From a candidate division KSB1 bacterium (lineage in GTDB: Bacteria; Zhuqueibacterota; JdFR-76; DREG01), in contig JADFJB010000004.1 in the NCBI GenBank assembly GCA_022566355.1, positions 1 to 64,000 of the forward strand: a stretch of DNA of 64,000 nt, written 5' to 3'. The translations under genes and the position numbers were made by a program. Shown here piece after piece: positions 18,884 through 27,930 of the stretch. The notes under the pieces were generated by a model. That model made no database searches, had not been told where the DNA came from, and saw only the letters and a program-made list of their open reading frames with translations. The stretch's first letter is position 1. Each line of letters begins with the position of its first letter.

Positions 18884-21837
18884 CACAACTACTATTTATC
18901 CCGGATTCAGCGATCCAGAACTCAAATCTCGGAAATAACATTCAAGATCAAAAGAGTAGCAAAATTGACTCATCAAAAAACGAATTTTGGCAAGTATTTG
19001 AAAAATTGATTGGTAAATCGCATGTATCATCTTCATTTGCCGGACAAATCGATAGTGATAATTTTAACTTCGTGGGAAAGAATTCTTTGTCGGTAATTAA
19101 ATTTAGCTCGGGAAGAGCTCCATTAACTGGTTTGCAGTCAGTAGAAGCACTTGACTTACCGTTAGAATCGTCCAATAGTGCAGTGAAGAATAATTCGTGG
19201 TCGTCTATTATTGACCAACTAAAGTCTGAAATTCAAATTACAATTTCGATTAACGATAATAAATCTACCGAGTTTAATACTAATAGCAATGAAATTGAAA
19301 CAGAACCGAAAAAACAATCCGGCAAATTGGAAAGCAAAAACTGGTTGGGTGTTTCACTTTCAAAAGGTCTGGCAGAAAAGCTTGAAGAAATTCTAAAGCA
19401 ACATTCCGATCAACCTCAAGTACAATTTTATTCTTCAGTAAATGAAACAAAAAGTTCGAGTTTAGTAAATGAAAATCCCAGCGAAGAGAAAAAACCAATC
19501 GTTCAATCATTTGTATTGCGACATAATAACCAACCTATTACTAATAGCCAAAATACTCAATTAAACATTGATGAAGTTCCTTATGGAAATGAATTACTAT
19601 CGCTATTGGATGGTGAATTTGAATCAACCCCTATCTTGAATAAAACATCTACTGAGTCTTCCCAGGTGATAGCTTTAATACGTGTGTCAAAAGAAAAATT
19701 AAATCAACTGCAGAAAATAAATGTGGAGTCACAACCTTCTACAAACAATGAATTAATTTTACCGATAAATGAAAGCCTTTTAAAGACTCAATTAACTACC
19801 AATGCCAGCGATTCTCCTAATGAATCACAAGTTAACTTTCATCCTTCTAAATTAAATGAAGGCATTTGGTTACTTTTTACTGATAAATCAAACTCTCCGG
19901 ATATCTCGGGCAAAAGTAATGCACAGACTGTTAATGAAAGTATAGGTTATGGAAAAATATTGTTGGATTTGGATAGCACAACTTTACCCAAAATCGATGA
20001 ACAGTATTTAGCGGAATTACCTAAACAGGTTCTGGAGAATTTATCCGAAACACTATTACATAATTCTGATGTTAAAGTGAATGAAGAAGATGGAATACAA
20101 GAAATTATCCGGGTCTTAAATTCAGCAGGTTCTGGTGATGATAAAGCTCAAAACATAGAAGAGAGTTTAAAGCCGAAAAGTACTAATCAGCAAACCACGG
20201 CACCTATTCCAAATACTGATAAAGTGAGCGAACTCAGAAATTCAGCAGGTTCTGGTGATGATAAAGCTCAAAACATAGAAGAGAGTTTAAAGCCTAAAAG
20301 TACTAATCAGCAAACCACAGCACCTAATCCAAATACTGAAAAAGTGAGCGAACTCAGAAATTCAGAAGAAAATGAAGTTACACTTGAAAAAATTAATTTT
20401 CCTGAAAAGGTAAAGACAACTGGCTCTGAAGTTCAAAATAGCGAGGATATTGAATCCAAAGACAAAATCAAAGGGCCTAACAAATTTGTTTTTATTTCAA
20501 ACGAAACAATGAAATCTCTATCCAATTTGGCGAGATCTGAAAAAAAGTCGATGAATTTTACTACGACTGAGGAGGTTAATTACAAACTGTCTACAGTGAA
20601 ACTAGATTTAATGAGTGATGTGAATATGCCAAAAGTAAGTTTGGCACAAGCTCAAAATACTAGCCAACCAACCAGTAGGACTTTGGAAAATAAACCAATT
20701 CCAAGTAAAGAGGGATTGACTCCTGTCGCTGAACTTATCCTTAATTCAGATGAAACGTCTATTGTTAATAATGAAATTGGGCCACGCGAAAAGAAGTTGA
20801 ATTTAAAAGTTTATAGTGAGCCATTCAATCAAGTATCAAATCCACAAAAGAATGCCGGAAACTTGGAAAAAGTTACTCAAACTCGAGAATTCACTTCGGA
20901 GGAAATACAGGAAACTTTAAAAAAACCATTCACCCTATTAAATAGTGAAGATGCGAAAATCGATACTAATAACAAAGAGAAAAACAAATTGAGCCGGAAT
21001 ACAAATATAAATAGGATTTCAATAGCACAACCTACCCATTCAAACCAGGCGAAAGAAACACCTACTCAAATGAATAGTTTTCAAGGAATTTCCAGTGAGA
21101 AAATAGAAATTACATTTCAGGAGAATCTTCCCAAAAATATAAAAGAATTTGAAAATGCAATAAATTCAGGCAAGGATGATCAAAAAACTGACTCAATCGG
21201 AATTAAGAGTGAAACTGTCATTAATGCTTTGACAAAAGCTCAGCAGGATAAAACTATTGGCAGTGAGAATAGGCCAACTCAGCCAACACTTAAAAACGAT
21301 GTCATACAAATGAGTTTTCAGAAAATCGATCAACCGGATAATATTCTCAAAATCCAAAATAATTTTAACAAGCCGGCTATTCCATTGAGTAGTGAAAATA
21401 TCAGAGATGCTATCGAACAGATTGTTCAATCCACCAAACTATATCTCACAAAAGATGCCCAAAAAATTTCGGTTCTGCTGAAGCCGGAATTTCTAGGTAT
21501 GGCAAAAATTGTGGTTGAAAGCTCTGAGAAAGAAGTGAAAGCAATACTGTATATTGAGCGACCCGAAGTTCGAAATGTATTGGAAAGACAAATAATTCAA
21601 ATCCATAAGTCATTGCAGGATCAAAATATTCGAGTGGACAAAATAGAAGTTATGGATTTTTCATCCCAATTTTCGAAGAATGGTACAAATACAACTGGAC
21701 AGGATGGAAGGCAAATGTTGGAGGCCGATAGACATTTACATGAATTAGGTTCCAAAAATGCAATGGTTAATCCAGGCATGGGAGACGATTTTAATAAAAG
21801 AGATTTTGGTTATAACACAATAGAATTAACAGCTTAA
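18880..21837 (+). CDS. fliK: Flagellar hook-length control protein FliK (long, with tandem repeat)
   Basis: A 985-residue molecular ruler and substrate-specificity switch; it is unusually long for the family. The N-terminal 800 residues are low-complexity and rich in S, N, Q, T, E and K, consistent with a disordered tape. The C-terminal domain (about 840-945) holds the conserved core ISVLLKPEFLGMAKIVVES and VRNVLERQIIQIHKSLQDQNIRVDKIEV. A 40-residue unit is tandemly duplicated at 20119-20358. Ruler length usually correlates with hook length, and FlgE here is also large. The start overlaps the upstream stop. Confidence 0.93.
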   Translation: MTQLLFIPDSAIQNSNLGNNIQDQKSSKIDSSKNEFWQVFEKLIGKSHVSSSFAGQIDSDNFNFVGKNSLSVIKFSSGRAPLTGLQSVEALDLPLESSNSAVKNNSWSSIIDQLKSEIQITISINDNKSTEFNTNSNEIETEPKKQSGKLESKNWLGVSLSKGLAEKLEEILKQHSDQPQVQFYSSVNETKSSSLVNENPSEEKKPIVQSFVLRHNNQPITNSQNTQLNIDEVPYGNELLSLLDGEFESTPILNKTSTESSQVIALIRVSKEKLNQLQKINVESQPSTNNELILPINESLLKTQLTTNASDSPNESQVNFHPSKLNEGIWLLFTDKSNSPDISGKSNAQTVNESIGYGKILLDLDSTTLPKIDEQYLAELPKQVLENLSETLLHNSDVKVNEEDGIQEIIRVLNSAGSGDDKAQNIEESLKPKSTNQQTTAPIPNTDKVSELRNSAGSGDDKAQNIEESLKPKSTNQQTTAPNPNTEKVSELRNSEENEVTLEKINFPEKVKTTGSEVQNSEDIESKDKIKGPNKFVFISNETMKSLSNLARSEKKSMNFTTTEEVNYKLSTVKLDLMSDVNMPKVSLAQAQNTSQPTSRTLENKPIPSKEGLTPVAELILNSDETSIVNNEIGPREKKLNLKVYSEPFNQVSNPQKNAGNLEKVTQTREFTSEEIQETLKKPFTLLNSEDAKIDTNNKEKNKLSRNTNINRISIAQPTHSNQAKETPTQMNSFQGISSEKIEITFQENLPKNIKEFENAINSGKDDQKTDSIGIKSETVINALTKAQQDKTIGSENRPTQPTLKNDVIQMSFQKIDQPDNILKIQNNFNKPAIPLSSENIRDAIEQIVQSTKLYLTKDAQKISVLLKPEFLGMAKIVVESSEKEVKAILYIERPEVRNVLERQIIQIHKSLQDQNIRVDKIEVMDFSSQFSKNGTNTTGQDGRQMLEADRHLHELGSKNAMVNPGMGDDFNKRDFGYNTIELTA
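20119..20358 (+). repeat. Tandem duplication inside fliK (2 x 120 bp)
   Basis: Units 20119-20238 and 20239-20358 are almost identical; I count only about four base differences (for example GCCG/GCCT and CACGG/CACAG). Each encodes the 40-residue block starting NSAGSGDDKAQNIEES and ending KVSELR. The frame is kept. Confidence 0.95.
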
Positions 21838-21858
21838 AATTGAAAGGAGGTGAGAAAA

Positions 21859-22539
21859 ATGGAAGTTCAATCAACTTTGTCAACTTTACCTAATCAAGAG
21901 CTGCCGATCTCGGCTGCATCGCAGGATATAATGGGTAAAGAAGATTTTTTGTTGTTACTCGTGGCACAGCTTAAAAATCAAGATCCTTTAAGTCCAATGG
22001 AGAGTACGGATTTTATCGCACAGTTGGCCCAGTTTAGCTCACTGGAGCAAATCCAAAATATGAATGAGAAGCTGGGCTTGGGTATTGAAACGGATTTGCT
22101 TACCGCTCAATCCATCAACAATTCGATGATTACCTTTCTAATTGGAAAGGAGGTACAAGTTGCCACCGACCAGGTGCAATTAAGTTCAGACACTGAAGTT
22201 GAATTGGGATATATAGTGAGCGAAAGTACAGTAAAAGCGAATTTAAAGGTCTATGATAAAAATGGCACGTTGGTCTTTCAAAAGCAAATGGAAGGGTTTA
22301 AGCCTGGAACCAATAGTTTTACCTGGGATGGTAAAAATGAAAAAGGAGAATTCATTGGAGATGGCATGTACCGTTTTGAAGTCGAATTGACAGACTCAAA
22401 TGAACAAAGCACAAATGCATTTACCTATTTACAGGGAATTGTATCAGCAATTCGATACTATTCGGATGGTGCTTTATTGGAAGTTAATGGTCAAACATTT
22501 AGTGTCGGCAATGTTATAGAAGTAAGGTCAGAAGGTTAA
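21859..22539 (+). CDS. flgD: Flagellar hook scaffolding/capping protein FlgD
   Basis: A 226-residue hook cap needed for FlgE assembly. The N-terminal export and assembly region has MGKEDFLLLLVAQLKNQDPL, SPMESTDFIAQLAQFSSLEQI and GKEVQV; the C-terminal FlgD Ig-like/tudor domain follows (GTNSFTWDGKNEKGEFIGDGMYRFEV). An exceptionally strong ribosome site, AAAGGAGGTGA (21843-21853), points to the ATG at 21859. Confidence 0.96.
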   Translation: MEVQSTLSTLPNQELPISAASQDIMGKEDFLLLLVAQLKNQDPLSPMESTDFIAQLAQFSSLEQIQNMNEKLGLGIETDLLTAQSINNSMITFLIGKEVQVATDQVQLSSDTEVELGYIVSESTVKANLKVYDKNGTLVFQKQMEGFKPGTNSFTWDGKNEKGEFIGDGMYRFEVELTDSNEQSTNAFTYLQGIVSAIRYYSDGALLEVNGQTFSVGNVIEVRSEG

Positions 22540-22549
22540 GGAAACGAAA

Positions 22550-22957
22550 ATGTCAAATCCAATTAAAAAACCAGACATGATTATTTCGCCTTTGCCACTT
22601 AGGCAGGGCAAGAATGTTCCAGCGCCTACTACCGCTAAACCTCAAAATAGATTCAATAAAGTATTACAACGAGAGGTTCGGAAGCAGGAAACAATTCGAT
22701 TTTCCGCGCATGCTGAAAAACGCCTTAAGTCCAGAAATATCAGTATAAATGAAAGCCAAAGGATGAAACTGAACCAGGCTGTCGATACTGCCTCCAGTAA
22801 GGGTGTGAAGGATTCCTTGATTTTACTGAATAACCTGGCTTTTGTGGTAAATATAAAAAATCGAATTGTTGTTACAGCGATGGAACAAAGTCAGCTTAAG
22901 GAAGGCATAGTAACCAACATTGATAGTACAATGATTATACCAGATAGTGATGAATAA
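22550..22957 (+). CDS. Flagellar operon protein of the TIGR02530 type
   Basis: A 135-residue protein matching the small family that sits between flgD and flgE in many flagellar operons. It has the core FSAHAEKRLKSRNI, a short helix, and then DSLILLNNLAFVVNIKNRIVVTAME. The molecular role is not established in the family. It has no signal peptide. Its position supports the call. Confidence 0.85.
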   Translation: MSNPIKKPDMIISPLPLRQGKNVPAPTTAKPQNRFNKVLQREVRKQETIRFSAHAEKRLKSRNISINESQRMKLNQAVDTASSKGVKDSLILLNNLAFVVNIKNRIVVTAMEQSQLKEGIVTNIDSTMIIPDSDE

Positions 22958-23090
22958 ATAAAAATAAACAATAATAATTCACAAATTGAGCAGGCCTCCT
23001 GGTAATGCAGTATTTGTTGAAAAGCCGGAGATGCTCAAAAGCTGTTGACCGATTGAGACAGCATCACAAAAAAAGCAGGAGGTACACACC

Positions 23091-25130
23091 ATGATGCGAT
23101 CATTGTTTGCCGGCGTATCCGGCATAAAAAACCACCAAATAAAGATGGATGTTATTGGAAATAATATTGCCAATATTAATACGGTGGCATTTAAGGCAGG
23201 AAGGGTGACATTTTTAGAAGCCTTGTCCTTGACTACAAGAGGGGCAAGCAGGCCAACTGACCAATTAGGCGGCATTAATCCCAGTCAGATTGGATTGGGG
23301 ATGCTAATTGGCTCTATTGATTCTGTCTTTAGCCAGGGAAGTTTACAGACGACCGGTATTTCTACGGACCTTGCAATTAATGGCGAGGGATTTTTCGTGT
23401 TGAGTGATGGTAACAAAACATTCTTTACCCGGGATGGCTCTTTTCGATTCGATGCACAAGGACGTTTAGTGAGTCCCAGCAATGGTAAAATAGTGCAAGG
23501 TAAGCTTGCAGATGCTAATGGAATTATTCAAAAGGGAGCTGTCCTTTCAAATATCATTTTGCCTTTTGGTCAACAATTGGCAGCTAAAGCCACTGCTAAA
23601 GTCAATTTTACCGGTAATTTGGATGCAAGTGATACACCCCTGGGTACTATTATGGAAACCCGTTCAATGTTAGCAATTGAAGAAGCCGGGGATAATTCTG
23701 ACCTGAATGGACTATTTGCCCAGGGAAATGCAAATTCGGAAGTTATAGGGTTAAATCCAGGACTATCCAACATCACAGTCAGTGATGGAACGACTACCAA
23801 AGTTTATACATATGTGGCTGTTGATACTGGTGCTAATAATGATGATTTTAACTCTATAGATGATTTGCTTACCGAAATTAATGCAGATTATGTCGGATCA
23901 TTCAGTGCAACATTACAAGCAGATGGTTCAATTTTGATGCAAGATCTTTCAGGAAGCTCCCATCAATTGACTTTTACCAGTGATAATAATACGGTAAATT
24001 CAGCGTTTATTTCTGCAAATGGGGTCGTGGACAGCTCCACGGGAGCGACAATCCGCACTGACAAGTTCTCACACATTGCAACTGCAAAGGAAGAGTTAAC
24101 CAAACTAAGGAATTCGATTGGAATTTCGTTAGGACTAAATGTAGGTGATGACATTATTATTAGCGCTGCAGTAGCTGGTACTAATGTGTCCAACGCGTTT
24201 ACCATTGGCGCAACCAGTACTTTGAGTGATTTATCGTCTAGTGTTAAAACTACATTTGGAATTAGTGATCTTAATGGTGTAACCATTGATTCCGATGGTT
24301 CTTTAAGAATTGCTAGTGACCCAGGAAAAACAAATGAATTAACGGCGGTTACCATCAGGGTAACAGGAAATAGTACTTTTAATACTGTCACTACAGTTAA
24401 TGAACTGCAAAGTGCTAGAGATGCTTTCCACACTACAAGTATTACTGTGTATGACAAGTTAGGACAAGATCATGTATTAACAATGACATACACCAAATCT
24501 AACATTAAAAACCAGTGGAATTGGGAAGTTACTTTGGATAATAATCAAGTGGTTTCTTCCGGTAATAAGGGGATTGTTACTTTTAATTCCGATGGATCTC
24601 TTAACTCTTTTACTTATGAAAACGGTGTTCAGGCGCTTGAATTTGACCCAGGAACCGGAGCAGAAACCATGAGAATCCAGTTTAATGTTGGTGAACGAGG
24701 CGGTCTGAATGGTCTATCACAATTCTCTTCTTTCAGTAATGCTGTTGCGAATTTCCAAGACGGTAATCCCAGTGGCGATTTGGTGAGTGTGAGTTTTGAC
24801 CAGTCAGGTAAAATAGAAGGCCATTTTTCAAACGGAATAAATAGAACATTGGCGCAAATTTCATTGGCAAAATTCACAAATCCAAGTGGTCTCAGTAGAA
24901 CCGGTGGAAATTTCTATGTTGAAACCTCTGCAAGTGGTTTACCATTTATCGGAACAGCTACTGAAAATTTCGGTTCTCAGATAAATACCGGCACTTTAGA
25001 AATGTCAAATGTTAATCTTGCGCAGGAATTTACCGATATGATAATAGCACAAAGAGGTTTTCAGGCGAACTCTAGGGTAATAACTACTAGTGATGAATTA
25101 TTACAAGAGTTGGTTAACCTTAAGCGATAA
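23091..25130 (+). CDS. flgE: Flagellar hook protein FlgE (long)
   Basis: A 679-residue hook subunit, longer than the 400-450 typical of enterobacteria. The N-terminal D0 is MMRSLFAGVSGIKNHQIKMDVIGNNIANINTVAFK; residues about 75-110 carry the LAINGEGFFVLSDGNKTFFTRDGSF core; the middle (about 170-450) is a variable D2/D3-like insert; and the C-terminal D0 is GTLEMSNVNLAQEFTDMIIAQRGFQANSRVITTSDELLQ. GGAGG precedes the ATG. The variable insert probably faces the outside of the hook. Confidence 0.96.
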   Translation: MMRSLFAGVSGIKNHQIKMDVIGNNIANINTVAFKAGRVTFLEALSLTTRGASRPTDQLGGINPSQIGLGMLIGSIDSVFSQGSLQTTGISTDLAINGEGFFVLSDGNKTFFTRDGSFRFDAQGRLVSPSNGKIVQGKLADANGIIQKGAVLSNIILPFGQQLAAKATAKVNFTGNLDASDTPLGTIMETRSMLAIEEAGDNSDLNGLFAQGNANSEVIGLNPGLSNITVSDGTTTKVYTYVAVDTGANNDDFNSIDDLLTEINADYVGSFSATLQADGSILMQDLSGSSHQLTFTSDNNTVNSAFISANGVVDSSTGATIRTDKFSHIATAKEELTKLRNSIGISLGLNVGDDIIISAAVAGTNVSNAFTIGATSTLSDLSSSVKTTFGISDLNGVTIDSDGSLRIASDPGKTNELTAVTIRVTGNSTFNTVTTVNELQSARDAFHTTSITVYDKLGQDHVLTMTYTKSNIKNQWNWEVTLDNNQVVSSGNKGIVTFNSDGSLNSFTYENGVQALEFDPGTGAETMRIQFNVGERGGLNGLSQFSSFSNAVANFQDGNPSGDLVSVSFDQSGKIEGHFSNGINRTLAQISLAKFTNPSGLSRTGGNFYVETSASGLPFIGTATENFGSQINTGTLEMSNVNLAQEFTDMIIAQRGFQANSRVITTSDELLQELVNLKR

Positions 25131-25150
25131 TAACGCATAATGAGTAGGAT

Positions 25151-25173
25151 GGGCAGCCCTGTTTGGGCTGCCC
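25151..25173 (+). promoter_or_regulatory. Perfect hairpin just upstream of flbD
   Basis: GGGCAGCCC (25151-25159) and GGGCTGCCC (25165-25173) form a nine-pair stem with a five-base loop, ending eight bases before the flbD ATG. No T-run follows, so it is not a standard terminator. It may act as an mRNA processing or translation-control structure between flgE and flbD. Confidence 0.6.
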
Positions 25174-25181
25174 AAATAAAT

Positions 25182-25403
25182 ATGATTGATGTAACGCTTC
25201 TTAATAATAGAAAAATGGTGATAAACGCAGAGTTAATCGAAGTGATTGAGGAAACTCCTGATACGATTATTACGCTGACATCTGAACGAAAAATAATTGT
25301 CAGAGAGAAGTCTGATGAGATTATATCTCGAGTTATTTCATATAGAAGACGAATATATAATAATAATTTTTCCACCACAAATTGGGAAGACTATAAGAAT
25401 TAG
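25182..25403 (+). CDS. flbD: Flagellar protein FlbD
   Basis: A 73-residue member of the FlbD family. It starts MIDVTLLNNRKMVINAELIE and continues with VIEETPDTIITLTSERKIIVREKSDEII. The function is poorly defined; it is found just upstream of motA in many flagellar operons, as here. The longer reading frame from 25140 would translate through the hairpin; the ATG at 25182 matches the family start. No clear ribosome site is visible outside the hairpin. Confidence 0.88.
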   Translation: MIDVTLLNNRKMVINAELIEVIEETPDTIITLTSERKIIVREKSDEIISRVISYRRRIYNNNFSTTNWEDYKN

Positions 25404-25421
25404 GAGTTAAATAAAAGGAAC

Positions 25422-26198
25422 ATGGATCTCGCAACAATAATTGGTATATTTAGCGGCATTGGGTTGATTTTTACCACAATTTACTTGCAGGGAAGTCTTT
25501 CATCTTTTATTGAAGTGGGATCGATTTTTGTAGTTGTAGGCGGAACTGTTGCAGCAACCCTAATAAATTATCCTTTTCGAGAAATATTAAGCGTCGTAGG
25601 AGTCGTGAAGAATGCATTTAAAGCGACTGACCAAAATCCAAAAGATGCAATAAAAACAATCACTGAATTTGCTGAACTTGCAAGAAGAGAAGGAATCTTA
25701 GCGCTTGAAAGCAAAATTCAGGACGTTGATGAACCTTTCTTGAAACAAGCACTTCAATTAGCAATTGATGGTACGGAGCCGGACTTAATGCGCTCAATTT
25801 TAGGAACAGAGCTTTCTTATTTACAACAAAGACACGACCTGGGGCAAGGTATTTTTAAATCGATGGGCACCTACGCACCGGCTTTCGGAATGATTGGGAC
25901 ACTTATTGGGCTTGTCATAATGTTAGCAAATATGGAGGACCCATCAACGATTGGTCCTGCTATGGCCATTGCTCTTATAACTACATTCTATGGTGCAGTG
26001 TTGGCGAATTTGATTTTCCTGCCTATTTCCGGAAAGTTAAAAGAGCGATCAAAACAGGAAGTTTTGATAAAAGAATTGGTTATGGAAGGAGTCTTTTCTC
26101 TTCAATCAGGCGAAAATCCGAGAATTATCGAACAAAAATTGGTTTCTTTTATTCCGCCAAAATTTAGAACGGAAATTCTAGCAGCAGAAAAGCCCTGA
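25422..26198 (+). CDS. motA: Flagellar motor stator protein MotA
   Basis: A 258-residue inner-membrane stator subunit. It has four membrane helices (two near the N-terminus, two around residues 145-200) and the conserved FKSMGTYAPAFGMIGTLIGLV stretch holding the proline involved in proton flow. The cytoplasmic loop carries charged residues that meet FliG. It forms the A5B2 complex with the next gene. Confidence 0.96.
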   Translation: MDLATIIGIFSGIGLIFTTIYLQGSLSSFIEVGSIFVVVGGTVAATLINYPFREILSVVGVVKNAFKATDQNPKDAIKTITEFAELARREGILALESKIQDVDEPFLKQALQLAIDGTEPDLMRSILGTELSYLQQRHDLGQGIFKSMGTYAPAFGMIGTLIGLVIMLANMEDPSTIGPAMAIALITTFYGAVLANLIFLPISGKLKERSKQEVLIKELVMEGVFSLQSGENPRIIEQKLVSFIPPKFRTEILAAEKP

Positions 26199-26225
26199 TT
26201 TTTTGGAGATAACCTTTTTTAGATT

Positions 26226-26984
26226 ATGCGAATTCAAAACCGAAGAAAAAATGATCGTCAAGCACCCTCAAATGAAGGTGGAGGTGCCCCCGATTGGACG
26301 GTAACTTATGGCGATCTAATGTCATTACTTTTGACGTTTTTTATTTTAATTGCATCTTTCTCATCAATTCAAGAGTCAGGATTTAAAAAAGCCAGTGGTT
26401 CTTTAAAAGGCGCATTGGGTGTATTGAAGTTTCATCCGGCGCCTATTGAGCCGAATCCGATAATCATAAAAGCTATCGGAGGTAATAAGAAATCGGACGA
26501 CAGCGAGGTTGATCTTGAAAATTTAGTTAAATATATAGATCAAGATGATTTTAAAAATATGGTCTCTATTAAAATTGGTGAAGGAGAAGTTCTGATTCGT
26601 ATGGATGCACCCATTTTGTTTGAATTGGGTCGGGCACAATTAAAACAGTCTGTTTTTAAACTTTTAGAAAAAATAGGAAAATTGGTTAGGAATTGGCCGA
26701 ATAAAACCAGGATAGAAGGACATACTGATGATTTACCAATAAATACAATTGAGTATCCTTCAAACTGGGAATTATCTGCAGCTCGATCTTTGAGTGTAAT
26801 CCACTTTTTTGAAAAGGTATCCTTTGTAGATCCAAAAAAGATTTACTATGCGGGCTATGGAGAGAATAAACCCCTTGTCCCAAATACCACCGCAGAAAAT
26901 CGAAAAAAAAATAGAAGAGTGGAGATTTATTTAGAAAAAACCGATAATCCTATTGATTGGTATAGTGAGGTTGAATCTAATTGA
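26226..26984 (+). CDS. motB: Flagellar motor stator protein MotB
   Basis: A 252-residue stator subunit with a short cytoplasmic tail, one membrane helix carrying the ion-binding aspartate (YGDLMSLLLTFFILIASF) and a C-terminal OmpA-like peptidoglycan-binding domain (IEGHTDDLPIN, NWELSAARSLSVIHFF, NRKKNRRVEIYL). It anchors MotA to the cell wall. Whether the ion is H+ or Na+ cannot be settled by eye. Confidence 0.96.
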   Translation: MRIQNRRKNDRQAPSNEGGGAPDWTVTYGDLMSLLLTFFILIASFSSIQESGFKKASGSLKGALGVLKFHPAPIEPNPIIIKAIGGNKKSDDSEVDLENLVKYIDQDDFKNMVSIKIGEGEVLIRMDAPILFELGRAQLKQSVFKLLEKIGKLVRNWPNKTRIEGHTDDLPINTIEYPSNWELSAARSLSVIHFFEKVSFVDPKKIYYAGYGENKPLVPNTTAENRKKNRRVEIYLEKTDNPIDWYSEVESN

Positions 26985-26993
26985 GGTGCGACA

Positions 26994-27491
26994 ATGGCAG
27001 ATGATGAAAAAAATAAAGGATCCGGAATATCTATTAAAAAAATGTTAATCATATGGATACCACTTTTTCTAGTTCAATTGGTGGTATCTTATGTGGTAAT
27101 CGCAAAATATTTTAAGCCAAAAATGAATCCGCAAGTAGAACAAGTCAAAAAAGAAAAAGAAAAAAAGTTGAAATATAATAAGGGTAAATTAGGCAAGTTC
27201 TTTTTAGTTGAAGACATTATAGTCAATCCCAAGGGATCGGATGGAAGAAGGTTTGTTAATTTAAGCGTCAGTTTTGAATGTGAGAATGATGGTGTAAAAA
27301 ATGAAGTAGAAAAACGTTTAATATTAGTTCGGGATTATTTGATCTCTCTTATTTCGGAACGAACGATCAGTCAAATAGATCATAAAAATGGGAAAGATTC
27401 GCTCAGGTATGAAATATTGGAAAACGTGAATGAAATGTTACCGAATGGTGGTGTCATCAACGTTTATTTTGATAATTTTATCATGCAGTAG
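26994..27491 (+). CDS. fliL: Flagellar basal body-associated protein FliL
   Basis: A 165-residue single-pass membrane protein that surrounds and stabilises stators. It has a basic N-terminus, a membrane helix (about 17-37), then a periplasmic SPFH-like domain with FFLVEDIIVNPKGSDGRRFVNLSVSFE and a C-terminus VINVYFDNFIMQ. It is the last gene of the flgB operon; the strand then reverses. Confidence 0.9.
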   Translation: MADDEKNKGSGISIKKMLIIWIPLFLVQLVVSYVVIAKYFKPKMNPQVEQVKKEKEKKLKYNKGKLGKFFLVEDIIVNPKGSDGRRFVNLSVSFECENDGVKNEVEKRLILVRDYLISLISERTISQIDHKNGKDSLRYEILENVNEMLPNGGVINVYFDNFIMQ

Positions 27492-27726
27492 CACCTCAAA
27501 TTATTTCTGCCATTATTAACAAACTGACAATTAGAACCGATAGAACGGCCATGTGATTAGGGGATTTAAAATGATTTTTCCATATAACTATTAACACTTC
27601 AACGAGTTTTATATTTGTATTATTTACTGGATGTAATTTTTCAATCTAAATACTTTAGTGCTCGGTGAAAACTGGTTATAAATTAAGAGAATTGAGAAGT
27701 CAAATATAGAATTACATCCAATTAAC
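27492..27726. other. Intergenic spacer with a short inverted repeat
   Basis: No gene is visible between fliL and the repeat. GGATGTAATT at 27629-27638 is the exact complement of AATTACATCC at 27710-27719, bracketing 71 bases. Confidence 0.4.
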
Positions 27727-27904
27727 TAACCTGAATAATTCATGAATCATGCTTTCATGCTTAAAACTTCCAACTATGTCATCCCGTCGCGTGACGGGAT
27801 CTATTTCCATACATTTTGAAAAAGCTGCATGATAAGCATAAAAATATATTAAAAAGATCATTTCCTCGGTTAGCAGTGATAAGGTTTATGAATAGATCAA
27901 GCTA
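27727..27904 (+). repeat. MITE-like repeat, copy 2
   Basis: About 178 bp, in the same orientation as copy 1. It starts TAACCTGAATAATTCATGA and ends TTATGAATAGATCAAGCTAA. The interior has a strong hairpin ATCCCGTC-GCGT-GACGGGAT (27781-27800). It is highly similar to the reverse complement of copy 3. It lies between the convergent fliL and the cheC-like gene. Confidence 0.8.
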
Positions 27905-27930
27905 ATAATCTCTTAAGAATAAAGAGATTC

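Noticed and set aside
23963-24457. Long reverse-strand open frame inside flgE
   Set aside because: It lies opposite a well-supported hook gene; the product is hydrophobic V/L/S-rich and looks like antisense to the low-complexity D2/D3 region. No ribosome site.
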